DNA of 14,228 nt from JBAWAP01 sp049589355 (GTDB taxonomy: Bacteria; Chloroflexota; Anaerolineae; VGOG01). The stretch spans positions 1-14,228 of the forward strand of contig JBAWAP010000173.1 in NCBI GenBank assembly GCA_049589355.1, in the 5' to 3' direction. Shown piece by piece: positions 1 to 7,159 of the stretch (its first letter is position 1; every line of letters starts with the position of its first letter). The notes under the pieces were generated by a model, which had not been told where the DNA came from, searched no databases, and saw only the letters and a program-made list of their open reading frames with translations. The position numbers were made by a program, and so were the translations under genes.

Positions 1-90
1 CTCGCCCTGACCGTCGGGATCGAAACGAAAGTCCCAGAAGCCGGAGAGGTCTATAACCTGGCGAAATGGATTTATCTGTGGGTAGAGCAT
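1..90 (-). CDS. GH2 family glycosidase, 5' end only (partial)
   Basis: Only the first 30 codons are visible; the gene runs off the left edge. The reading frame from the ATG at 90 begins MLYPQINPFRQVIDLSGFW and continues DFRFDPDGQGE, which resembles the N-terminal start of the sugar-binding domain of GH2 enzymes of the beta-glucuronidase/beta-galactosidase type (the 'DLSGFW.F' pattern). A GGAGG sits 7 bases before the ATG, which supports the start. It follows the GH94 gene on the same strand after about 220 bp, so it probably belongs to the same sugar locus. The catalytic part is outside the window, so the substrate cannot be inferred beyond a beta-glycoside. The family call rests on pattern recognition of 30 residues. 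Confidence 0.7.
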   Translation of the reverse strand, partial: MLYPQINPFRQVIDLSGFWDFRFDPDGQGE

Positions 91-133
91 GGCGTAGCCT
101 CCAGTCGTAATCAAATCCTTGTGGACAGCGCGA

Positions 134-177
134 CTTGATACTGGATACGTGATGCTAGGTATTCGCTGCTTGATACT
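134..177. repeat. Short direct repeat CTTGATACT x2
   Basis: CTTGATACT occurs at 134-142 and again at 169-177, with related GATAC/GATGC words between them. It lies in the gap between the GH94 gene and the left-edge GH2 gene. It may be a remnant of a degenerate intergenic repeat; no function can be read from it. Confidence 0.35.
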
Positions 178-202
178 CGCACTTCATCATCATGTCAGAA
201 TG

Positions 203-313
203 TAACTGCTCAGCCCGTGTCATTGCGAGGAGCGTTTTTTGCGACGAAGCAATCTCCTCCTTGCGGCTTGGGGATTGCTTCGCTTCGCTCGCAATGACAG
301 CCTGAGTAGTCAC
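203..313. mobile_element. MITE-like palindromic element with possible 9-bp target duplication
   Basis: Long imperfect inverted repeats face each other. TGTCATTGCGAG near 218-229 pairs with CTCGCAATGACA near 288-299, and outside these ACTGCTCAG (205-213) pairs with CTGAGTAGT (302-310) with one mismatch. The interior has the GCGACGAAGCAATCTC / GATTGCTTCGCTTCGC pair typical of a widespread bacterial intergenic palindrome. The 9-mer GTCAGAATG flanks the unit on both sides, at 194-202 and 314-322, as expected of a target-site duplication. The right copy contains the last codons of the GH94 gene, and the GH94 stop codon (310-312) lies in the terminal repeat. No coding capacity; on RNA it would fold into a long hairpin just after GH94. 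Confidence 0.6.
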
Positions 314-2799
314 GTCAGAATGACTTTAACCATCACCTCATCAGTATAGCCAGTCGGCGGTGGTGGAACAATGTTTCCCTCGATCGGCTTGCCGTCCACG
401 GTGAGCGAGACCGTATTGCCTGCGCCAATGCGCTCCACAGTGATGCGGTAGGTCACACCGCGGTAAACACGCGAGGCCTTGAAACCAGGCCAGTCGCTGG
501 GGATGGCCGGCGCGATCTGCAAGCCGGCGTAGGTGGGCCGGATGCCCAGAATCCACTGGGTGATGGCCACGTAGTTCCAGGCGGCCGTGCCGGTCAGCCA
601 GGAATTCTTGGCCTCGCCGTGAGTGGGGGCATCGCGACCGGCGATCATCTGGGCGTACGCGTACGGCTCGCAGCGATGCACCTCGCTGATGGCCTCCCGC
701 GCCGAAGGGTTGATGCGAAGGTAGTAGTCGTGCGCCTGGTCGCCGTGTCCGACCATGGCCTCGGCGATCATGATCCACGGGTTGGTATGGCAGAAGATGC
801 CGGCGTTCTCTTTGTAACCTGGGGGGTAAGATGAGATTTCGCCCAGGTGCAGGTAATAGTGTGAGTAGGCAGGTTGCTGGAGAATGATGCCGTGCGGCGT
901 CGCCAGGCGTTCCTTCACCGCCGCCAGCGCTTTTTCGGCCCTGCCGTCGTCGAGGCCCATGCCAGCCATAACGCAGAAGCCCTGCGGTTCGATGAAGATC
1001 TGCCCCTCCTCACATTCGTGGGAGCCGACCTTGTGCCCGAAGTCATCGTAGGCGCGAAGGAACCAATCTCCGTCCCACCCGTGCTCGAGCACAGTGGCCT
1101 CCATCCTGGCTGCCGCGTCGAGATAACTCTGCGCTTCGTCCTCCAGGCCACGCCAGCGGGCGATGGCCGCCATCTCCTTCGCCGCCAGCACGAACAGCCC
1201 GGCGATGAAGACCGATTCGGCCACCTTCCCCTTTCTTTGGGTGGCCACGCTCTGAAAGGATTCGCCCGGCGTGTCGGAGAAGGTGTTCAGGTTCAGGCAG
1301 TCGTTCCAGTCGGCGCGGCCGATGAGCGGCAGGCCGTGCGGCCCCAGCCGCTCCAGCGTGTAGCGCAGGCTGCGCTGTAGATGTTCGTAGAGCGGCGTTT
1401 CGGTGCCGGGCTGGTTGTCGTACTCCACCAGCTCGTCCAGGATACTCCAGTCGCCGCTTTCTTTCAGGTAGGCGGCCACGCTCAGTATCAACCACAGCGG
1501 GTCGTCGTTGAAGTTGCTACCAACCTCATCGTTGCCGCGCCTGGTGAGCGGCTGATACTGGTGGTACGCACCGCCCGTCTCCAGTTGTGTCGTGGCGAGG
1601 TCCAGGATGCGCTGGCGGGCCCGCGCCGGAACCATGAGGACGAAGCCCAGCAGGTCCTGATTGGAGTCGCGGAAGCCCAAGCCGCGCCCGATGCCCGATT
1701 CGAAGAACGAGGCTGAGCGCGACAGGTTGAAGGTGACCATGTTCTGGTAGGCGTTCCAGACGTTGACCATGCGGTTGGTGTGGACGTCCGGTGTTTCCAC
1801 CTGCAAAGTGTCCAGCAGGCCGTCCCAGTAGGCTCGCAGAGCCTCGAAGGCCGCGTCTACGTTGTCTTTGTCCAGATATTTGGCGATGATGGGCTTGACC
1901 GTTTGCTTGTTGATCATCTGCGAACCAGGGGGATCGAACTTCTGATCACGAGGATTCTCGTGATAGCCAAGCAGGAAGATGATCTGGCGGGTCTCGCCAG
2001 GCTCGAGGGTGACTTTGACGTGGTGCGAGCCCATCGGCGCCCAGCCGTGGGCCACAGAGTTAAACGATTGTCCGCGCTCGACCGCCGCCGGATTGTCCCA
2101 GCCTCGGCATGGTCCCAGGAACACGTCCCGTTGCGTGTCGAACCCGGCCAGTGCTTCGGAGCAGGCAAAGAAGGCGAAGTGATCCCGCCGCTCGCGGTAC
2201 TCGGTCTTGTGGTAAATCACCCCCCCTTCCACTTCCCCCCCGTTATCACGGGGGGGACTGAGGGGGGGAACTTCCACCTCGCCGATGTTGAAATTACGCT
2301 GAAAGTTGGTGGCGTCGTCCTGGGCATCCCACAGGCAAAATTCGATGCTGGAGAAAACCGAGAGGTTGGCGGGCTCCTCGCGCCGATTGGTCAACGTCAG
2401 TTGCCAGACTTCCAGGCTCTCGCCCAGCGGGACGAAGTACCGAGTCTGCGCTCCGATTCCGTTGCAGGTGGAACCAATGATGGTATAGCCCAGCCCGTGG
2501 CGGCAGAAATAGTTCTCCACTTCGCGGCGAGTAGGCTGCCAGGAAGGAGACCAGAACTCTCCTGTGTCATCGTCTCGCAAGTAGATGTAGCGCCCGCTGC
2601 AATCGAAGGGGACGTTGTTGTAGCGATAGCGCGTGAGGCGTCGGAGGCGTGCGTCCCGATAGAAGGAGTAGCCTCCGGCGGTGTTGGAAATGAGGCCAAA
2701 ATAGGCTTCGTTCCCCAGGTAGTTGATCCAAGGTAGAGGGGTATCAGGCCGCGTGATAACATACTCACGGCGCTGATCGTCAAAGTATCCGTAACGCAT
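310..2799 (-). CDS. GH94 cellobiose phosphorylase
   Basis: Predicted cytoplasmic phosphorylase: cellobiose + phosphate gives glucose 1-phosphate + glucose. The 829-residue protein tracks the known cellobiose phosphorylases (about 820 residues) along its whole length. It has the N-terminal MRYGYFDD and PWINYLGNEAYFGLISNTAGG block, the GGYSFYRDAR.RRLTRYRYNN block, YHKTEYRERRDH near 196-207, the (alpha/alpha)6-barrel core with FFESGIGRG.GFRDSNQDLLGF near 365-386, GRADWNDCLNLN near 494-505 carrying the catalytic Asp, and YPPGYKENAGIFCHTNPW in the last third. There is no signal peptide. AAGGAG lies 5 bases before the ATG. An in-frame palindromic repeat adds residues around 178-192. It follows the beta-mannosidase after 128 bp and probably shares its transcript. 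A related beta-glucoside such as glucosyl-mannose, made by the epimerase in this locus, could also be a substrate. Confidence 0.93.
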   Translation of the reverse strand: MRYGYFDDQRREYVITRPDTPLPWINYLGNEAYFGLISNTAGGYSFYRDARLRRLTRYRYNNVPFDCSGRYIYLRDDDTGEFWSPSWQPTRREVENYFCRHGLGYTIIGSTCNGIGAQTRYFVPLGESLEVWQLTLTNRREEPANLSVFSSIEFCLWDAQDDATNFQRNFNIGEVEVPPLSPPRDNGGEVEGGVIYHKTEYRERRDHFAFFACSEALAGFDTQRDVFLGPCRGWDNPAAVERGQSFNSVAHGWAPMGSHHVKVTLEPGETRQIIFLLGYHENPRDQKFDPPGSQMINKQTVKPIIAKYLDKDNVDAAFEALRAYWDGLLDTLQVETPDVHTNRMVNVWNAYQNMVTFNLSRSASFFESGIGRGLGFRDSNQDLLGFVLMVPARARQRILDLATTQLETGGAYHQYQPLTRRGNDEVGSNFNDDPLWLILSVAAYLKESGDWSILDELVEYDNQPGTETPLYEHLQRSLRYTLERLGPHGLPLIGRADWNDCLNLNTFSDTPGESFQSVATQRKGKVAESVFIAGLFVLAAKEMAAIARWRGLEDEAQSYLDAAARMEATVLEHGWDGDWFLRAYDDFGHKVGSHECEEGQIFIEPQGFCVMAGMGLDDGRAEKALAAVKERLATPHGIILQQPAYSHYYLHLGEISSYPPGYKENAGIFCHTNPWIMIAEAMVGHGDQAHDYYLRINPSAREAISEVHRCEPYAYAQMIAGRDAPTHGEAKNSWLTGTAAWNYVAITQWILGIRPTYAGLQIAPAIPSDWPGFKASRVYRGVTYRITVERIGAGNTVSLTVDGKPIEGNIVPPPPTGYTDEVMVKVILT
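2220..2268. repeat. C/G-run palindrome inserted in frame in GH94 gene
   Basis: Inner arms CCCCCCCGT (2235-2243) and ACGGGGGGG (2248-2256) surround the loop TATC, and outer arms of seven C (2220-2226) and seven G (2262-2268) flank them. Within GH94 it encodes a proline/glycine-rich stretch (PPLSPPRDNGGEVEGG) between GEVEV and VIYHKTEYRERRDH. From memory, the Cellvibrio gilvus cellobiose phosphorylase has a shorter, unrelated loop here. The frame is kept. Confidence 0.75.
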
Positions 2800-2927
2800 A
2801 GATTCTCCTTAGCAAAGAGCTGCCACGTTGGCCTGCTAGCGTCCGCCCGCACAGTGGGTCCCAGCCGACTGGGCAAGTACCAATTAGGGCGCAGGAACTA
2901 CCGCCGTCTCTCCCACCTTCAGCTCTG

Positions 2928-5531
2928 CTAGAGGCAACTCACTGCTATATCGTTCTCTTCCAGCCGCCGGCCCGCCTCGTTCCAGACCTCCATGACCCGC
3001 TCCTGGCCGGGGAAGAGGTCGAAGTAGTTATCGCTGAACTTAGTGCCCTCTATGGGCACGACCAGCTTGACGAAATAAGCGTAGACATCGGTAGCTACCC
3101 TGACCCTTCGGGCAGAGCCCTGCCCTCTGGGCGAAGCCTCGTACTTCCCGTCGCTCCCTTCGGCGATTTCTACTTTCAAGTCAGGCTTCGGCCTGACCAG
3201 GTCCTTGACCTCCACGAAGAAGTGGCGGTTGTCATAAAACCTGCCGTTTTGGGAACACACGGCCAAATACTCCTGCCGGGGATCTGCGATGTCTAGCTCA
3301 TCGAAGGAGAGATGCCGGACTTTCACAGAGGCGTTGGCTGGCACTCGGATCTCCAAGACATCCTCGTACAGCTCCTGGCCGGAGAAGTCACCATGAAAGA
3401 CCCTTACCGTGTCCACGAAGTCCTCCAGGGTGTCGTTGGTGATCCATAGCGAGACGCCATCCACCTCCTCTTTGAAGGAGGCCAAAATGGGTGCGTAGGC
3501 CCTCTTGGCGTAGAAGTAGCCGGCCTTGGGAAAGAGGTAGTAGTCCAACACGCTCCAACTGAGGCCCGGCCAGTAGTCGTTCCACTGCCAGAAGAGGGTC
3601 CCGCTGCAGTGAAACTTCCGCCGCCGATAGTGCTCGATACCGAACTTCAGCCCTTCGGCCTGACAAATCATGGAGAAGTCGAGGTATTCCTGCAGCGAGC
3701 TGGGCAGACCGGTGTGGGCCAGCATCAACAGGTCCCCTTTGTCTTTGGGTTCGTCCTTGTTGCGGTAGAGCAGCTCCGGGCTTCCGAGGTGCAGGGCCGT
3801 GGCTGGCACGTTGCGTCGCAGCGTCTCCAACACCGGCGCGGCGTGCATGCCGAACTCGCTGATGAAGCGGGCTGGGTCCTCGGCGTAGTGGCGGTAGGAG
3901 ATGCCCTCCGGCGAGAGGTCTCGCTTCGGCTCCTGGCCGAAGCGGCGGGGGAACACGGTACCGTGCCAGACCTGCCAGTTGTGGCGGTCTCCCTCCCGCT
4001 CGTCGTTGTGGTCGTTCCCGCCGTAGGGGCTGGAGGGCCAGTAGAGCCGGGTGCCGTCCAGCCGCTCCACGATGGGCGGCAGCAGCTCATGGTAAATCCT
4101 CTTGCCCGGGAAGTCCCGCCCCGGCCGCTGCCAGTTGCGCATGTCGTCTATCCAGTCGTTCTCGTTGTTGCCGCACCAGAGGGCCAGGCAGGGACGATTG
4201 CGCAGCCGCCGCACCACCGCCCCCGCCTCCCGCTCCACCTCGGCCATGAAAGGGGCGTCGTCGGGGTATAACGCACAGGCGAACATGAAGTCCTGCCAGA
4301 TGAGGATGCCCAGCTCATCGCAGAGATGGTAAAAGACGTCTTTCTCATAGATGCCACCGCCCCAGATCCGCAGCATGTTCATGTTGGCCTCGACGGCCAG
4401 CTCCAGGAGATCGCGGTAGCGAGCCTCGTCTACTTGAGCCACGAAGGAATCGGCGGGGATCCAGTTGGCGCCCTTGGCGAAGAGCTTCACCCCATTGAGC
4501 ACAAAGGTGAAGAACCTGGTGCCCGGCTCATCCGGATCAGGCGACTGATCTACCTCAATGGTGCGAAGGCCCACCTGCTCACGGTGGGTGTCCAAGGTCT
4601 TCCCGCCGGCTTCCAAGGCGACCTTCAGCTCGTAGAGGGCCGGCTCCCCCAGGTCATGGGTCCACCACAGGGCGGGATCGGGGATGGTGAAGGTCACCTC
4701 CGCCCGGCCGTTGATCAGCGGGACCCGGTCGGTTATCCGTTGCTCGCCCCGGCTCAGGGTGATCTGCGCCTCCAGGTCTGGCACGTCGGCCCACCACTCA
4801 GCCTCGACGACAACGGTGGCTTCTGCGGCTTGAGGGCTGATGGCTGTGGTCCTGAAGAAGACCCCGCCCAGGCGAGCGCCCACGTAGCGGCGCAGCACCA
4901 CCCCCTGCCAGATGCCCACGCTCACCAGCCGTGGTGCCCAATCCCAGCCGAAGTTACACTGGGCCTTGCGCACCCAGGCCCGCTCAGGGTTGCGGCCCCA
5001 TTGCCCTTCGACTGCCCCTTCGACTTCGCTCAGGGCAGGGCTCAGGACAGGCCCTTCGATCTCCCCCGCGCCGACGGAGGCCACCACCGGCTCGAAGCGC
5101 ACGGCCAGCGTGTTGCGCTCACCGACTCGCAGATGCTCCGTCACGTCAAAAGTGGCGGCGATGAACATGTTCCGGTGGCGGCCGATCTCAGCCCCGTTCA
5201 GGTAGACGGTGGCCAAGGTGTCCAGGCCGTCGAAGGTCAGCAGGTACCTGGCCTCGGCGTCATCCTGGCCCGAGGGCGCTGCGAACGTCGTGCGATACCA
5301 CCACTCCCGGCCTTCCATCCATTGGCAAGTTTCCACGTTCATGTTGTAGAAGGGCGGCGCTAGCCGTCCGATCTCCACCAATGCTGTGTGCACGTCTCCA
5401 GGCACGGAGGCCGGGTGCCAACTTGTATCATCATGGTCGGGCAGGTGTGCGCCTGCCGCCAGCCCCTGACCCGGCGTGAAATCCCGTAACTTCCACCTTC
5501 CATTCAGATTAAGGATGATGGATTCAGACAT
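2928..5531 (-). CDS. GH2 beta-mannosidase
   Basis: Predicted intracellular exo-beta-mannosidase releasing mannose from non-reducing ends of beta-1,4-manno-oligosaccharides. The 867 residues show the N-terminal sugar-binding domain (about 1-200, with PGDVHTALVEIGRLAPPFY and the FDGLDTLATVYLNG block), the RKAQCNFGWDWAPRL motif near 188-201, the Ig-like domain, and a TIM barrel with LRIWGGGIYE near 387-396. The acid/base Glu is in NNENDW (about E457) and the nucleophile Glu in ISEFGMHA (about E559). The ATG at 5531 is chosen over the in-frame ATG at 5549 because AAGGGGAGA lies 6 bases before it, whereas nothing like a ribosome site precedes 5549. Two repeat-derived stretches are in frame, at about residues 156-178 and 800-809. 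There is no signal peptide. A 296-bp gap with palindromes precedes it, so it may have its own promoter. Confidence 0.93.
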   Translation of the reverse strand: MSESIILNLNGRWKLRDFTPGQGLAAGAHLPDHDDTSWHPASVPGDVHTALVEIGRLAPPFYNMNVETCQWMEGREWWYRTTFAAPSGQDDAEARYLLTFDGLDTLATVYLNGAEIGRHRNMFIAATFDVTEHLRVGERNTLAVRFEPVVASVGAGEIEGPVLSPALSEVEGAVEGQWGRNPERAWVRKAQCNFGWDWAPRLVSVGIWQGVVLRRYVGARLGGVFFRTTAISPQAAEATVVVEAEWWADVPDLEAQITLSRGEQRITDRVPLINGRAEVTFTIPDPALWWTHDLGEPALYELKVALEAGGKTLDTHREQVGLRTIEVDQSPDPDEPGTRFFTFVLNGVKLFAKGANWIPADSFVAQVDEARYRDLLELAVEANMNMLRIWGGGIYEKDVFYHLCDELGILIWQDFMFACALYPDDAPFMAEVEREAGAVVRRLRNRPCLALWCGNNENDWIDDMRNWQRPGRDFPGKRIYHELLPPIVERLDGTRLYWPSSPYGGNDHNDEREGDRHNWQVWHGTVFPRRFGQEPKRDLSPEGISYRHYAEDPARFISEFGMHAAPVLETLRRNVPATALHLGSPELLYRNKDEPKDKGDLLMLAHTGLPSSLQEYLDFSMICQAEGLKFGIEHYRRRKFHCSGTLFWQWNDYWPGLSWSVLDYYLFPKAGYFYAKRAYAPILASFKEEVDGVSLWITNDTLEDFVDTVRVFHGDFSGQELYEDVLEIRVPANASVKVRHLSFDELDIADPRQEYLAVCSQNGRFYDNRHFFVEVKDLVRPKPDLKVEIAEGSDGKYEASPRGQGSARRVRVATDVYAYFVKLVVPIEGTKFSDNYFDLFPGQERVMEVWNEAGRRLEENDIAVSCL
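3106..3136. repeat. Imperfect palindrome inside beta-mannosidase 3' part
   Basis: CTTCGGGCAGAG (3106-3117) faces CTCTGGGCGAAG (3125-3136) across a 7-base spacer; ten of twelve positions pair. It encodes a basic, low-complexity SPRGQGSARR near residues 800-809 in the C-terminal beta domain, unlike the acidic sequence around it, suggesting an in-frame repeat insertion. Confidence 0.5.
5002..5059. repeat. CCTTCGAC/GCTCAGGGCAGG dispersed repeat in beta-mannosidase
   Basis: Two CCCTTCGACT/CCCCTTCGACT starts (near 5003-5012 and 5015-5024) face GCTCAGGGCAGGG and CTCAGGACAGGCCCTTCGA. On the coding strand it yields the small-residue stretch EGPVLSPALSEVEGAVEG, lying between the N-terminal sugar-binding fold and the conserved RKAQCNFGWDWAPRL motif, so probably in a tolerant loop. 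The same sequence family recurs near 9478, 9591 and 10474. Confidence 0.7.
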
Positions 5532-5537
5532 GGCTCG

Positions 5538-5546
5538 TCTCCCCTT
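5538..5546 (-). promoter_or_regulatory. Ribosome binding site deciding beta-mannosidase start
   Basis: Read on the minus strand this is AAGGGGAGA, ending 6 bases before the ATG at 5531. The alternative in-frame ATG at 5549 has no purine-rich tract before it. Confidence 0.7.
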
Positions 5547-5701
5547 CATTTACTTACACAGGCGATTCAGTCTCAGTACTCCGCAACGGGACAGCGGTGC
5601 GGGCTCCCATGCCCAGTGTCACTAACATTTTGCGTTGCATCGCCCTGAGCCTCGCGGGGATTATGAAGTTCTAGAAAATGACAGTGGTCTGGTAAAGCGA
5701 C

Positions 5702-5723
5702 ACTACATCATGAATGATGTAGT
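5702..5723. promoter_or_regulatory. Palindrome upstream of beta-mannosidase (candidate operator or hairpin)
   Basis: ACTACATCAT (5702-5711) and ATGATGTAGT (5714-5723) are perfect 10-bp inverted arms separated by GA. It lies about 170 bp before the beta-mannosidase start and about 105 bp after the epimerase stop. No T-run follows it on either strand, so it does not look like an intrinsic terminator. The two-base centre suits a dimeric repressor site, but no regulator gene is in view. Confidence 0.4.
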
Positions 5724-5765
5724 TTGGGCAGTGGGCAGCCTTTTTGACGATACGAACTGGCTAAT

Positions 5766-5786
5766 CTACAGCTTTCCAAGCTGTAG
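5766..5786. promoter_or_regulatory. Second palindrome in the epimerase/beta-mannosidase gap
   Basis: CTACAGCTT (5766-5774) and AAGCTGTAG (5778-5786) are perfect 9-bp arms around the loop TCC. The arms share the outer word CTACA/TGTAG with the palindrome at 5702-5723, 42 bp away, so the two could be paired sites for one factor or stems of one leader RNA. No T-tract follows. The rest of the gap 5532-5827 shows no convincing gene or promoter boxes. Confidence 0.35.
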
Positions 5787-5827
5787 TGTAGCAATAAAAA
5801 TCACCCTGCGGTTACCCGAATGAACTC

Positions 5828-7132
5828 TCAAAATTCATCATCCCCGCAGCCTGAAAAAGTTAGTGCCATTTGGCTTCCATGCCCGCAATTCGGTGGCGTG
5901 GGAGCCGCCTCTGCTGGAATTTGCAGTCTACTGAGTCTGCTAACGAGCTCGATGCATGCTCTTGCAGTGTGATAAGGGGTCTTCCAGATGCTGCCTTTTT
6001 CGCCCTTGCATTTGCCCTCAGGGGTGATCTCCTGGTGCCACTCACCGTATTCCCTATCGAACTGCCGGGCAAGGACCCATTCCTCGACGTTGGCAAATGC
6101 GTCTATGAAGCTTTCGTCGCCACTTAAGGCATAGGCATTGAGAAAGCCCACCAGGGCTTCTGCCTGGACCCACCACACTTTTTGTTTTCCTGTGGCCCTA
6201 CCCCTCTCGTCACCTTCGTAAAAGACTCCCCCATTCTCGCGGTCGAGGCCGTTCCTTGCCACTGCCCTGGCAAGCAACAGGGAGCGCTCGTGGATAGAAC
6301 TCACGTTGCTGATCTCGCAAACATCGCCAGCTTCGGTCAGGAGCCAGGAAAGCTCTATGTCGTGTCCATAGGATACAGGGGAGAGGAGAGGCGTCCAGTC
6401 AGGCTCGAAAAACTGGAGGGCACATCCCCTCTCGGTGTCGGTGATGGTATTCGCGCATAGATCTATCAGCTCCTCAAGACGGTTCTTAACCGTCGCATCC
6501 TGAGAAGCCCTGTATAGATTGGTGAAGGATTCCAGGAGGTGGACGTGAGTGTTCATGGTCTTTCTGTCACCACTCACCCCGTAGTCCGGATGCTGGGGAA
6601 TGGGGTTCCACTCCTCTGAGAAGGATTCCCTATAGCCCCTCCATTGGCTGTCATGACCGAATCTGTCCACCACGCCAAATGTCTCAAGGGCAAGCTTGAG
6701 GGCCTCCTCGTTTCCAAAGGACAAGAAATATTCGCTCAGCCCATAGATGGCGAAACTCTGCCCGTAGAGATGCTTCTGCTTGTTGAGGGGCAGGCCCTCT
6801 TCTGAGACCAGGTAGTACCAGCCGAACCTTACCGGGTCATAAAAGTGCTCCTGAAGAAAGTCGAACGAGCGGTCTGCCATATCGTGATACGCTGGTTGCG
6901 GGTCAAGCCTGTAAGCGGCCGAGAAGGACCAGAGGAACCTGGCGTGCTGTACAAGGCCTTTCGGAAGGGAGGGAATCGGGTTGCCCTTCCGGTCAAGGCC
7001 GCCATAGAAGCCGCCATGTCTGGTATCCGGGCCATGCTTTATCCAGAAAGCCATGACCCCATCCGTCAGGTGGCTGCGATATCTGTCCTGAGAATCTATC
7101 ACCTTAGCGATTTTGTTATCCAAACTACCCAT
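5828..7132 (-). CDS. Cellobiose 2-epimerase (AGE superfamily)
   Basis: Predicted to epimerise the reducing-end glucose or mannose of beta-1,4 disaccharides (cellobiose to glucosyl-mannose, mannobiose to mannosyl-glucose), feeding phosphorylases. The (alpha/alpha)6-barrel motifs of cellobiose 2-epimerases are all present: FWIKHGPDTRHGGFYGGLD near 29-47, MNTHVHLLESFTNLYR near 193-208, YGHDIELSWLL near 255-265 (His257), WWVQAEALVGFLNAY near 320-334 and WKTPYHTARACIEL near 383-396 (His388). The two histidines correspond to the catalytic pair known in the Rhodothermus enzyme. The family is about 390-410 residues, and here about 30 extra residues (IPAEAAPTPP... to the end) form an unusual tail. GGAG sits only 1 base from the ATG, so the TTG three codons later (7123) is a possible true start. 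It lies 27 bp after the kinase. N-acylglucosamine 2-epimerase activity is a less likely alternative. Confidence 0.87.
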   Translation of the reverse strand: MGSLDNKIAKVIDSQDRYRSHLTDGVMAFWIKHGPDTRHGGFYGGLDRKGNPIPSLPKGLVQHARFLWSFSAAYRLDPQPAYHDMADRSFDFLQEHFYDPVRFGWYYLVSEEGLPLNKQKHLYGQSFAIYGLSEYFLSFGNEEALKLALETFGVVDRFGHDSQWRGYRESFSEEWNPIPQHPDYGVSGDRKTMNTHVHLLESFTNLYRASQDATVKNRLEELIDLCANTITDTERGCALQFFEPDWTPLLSPVSYGHDIELSWLLTEAGDVCEISNVSSIHERSLLLARAVARNGLDRENGGVFYEGDERGRATGKQKVWWVQAEALVGFLNAYALSGDESFIDAFANVEEWVLARQFDREYGEWHQEITPEGKCKGEKGSIWKTPYHTARACIELVSRLSRLQIPAEAAPTPPNCGHGSQMALTFSGCGDDEF

Positions 7133-7159
7133 ACTCCTTCACAGCTCTCCTTTTGCCTC

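Noticed and set aside
2860..2873. Hairpin CCCAG/CTGGG in the gap between beta-mannosidase and GH94 as a terminator
   Set aside because: The stem is only 5 bp and no T-run follows on the minus strand.
1780..5363. Long plus-strand frames opposite the GH94 and beta-mannosidase genes
   Set aside because: They are antisense shadows of G/C-rich genes with strong family motifs on the minus strand; their translations show no domain and no ribosome sites.
5635..5823. Plus-strand frame of 62 codons in the epimerase/beta-mannosidase gap
   Set aside because: It begins with TTG, has no ribosome site, contains both palindromes and matches no family I recognise. It is the only plus-strand frame not wholly inside a gene that looks slightly protein-like, so a homology search would settle it.
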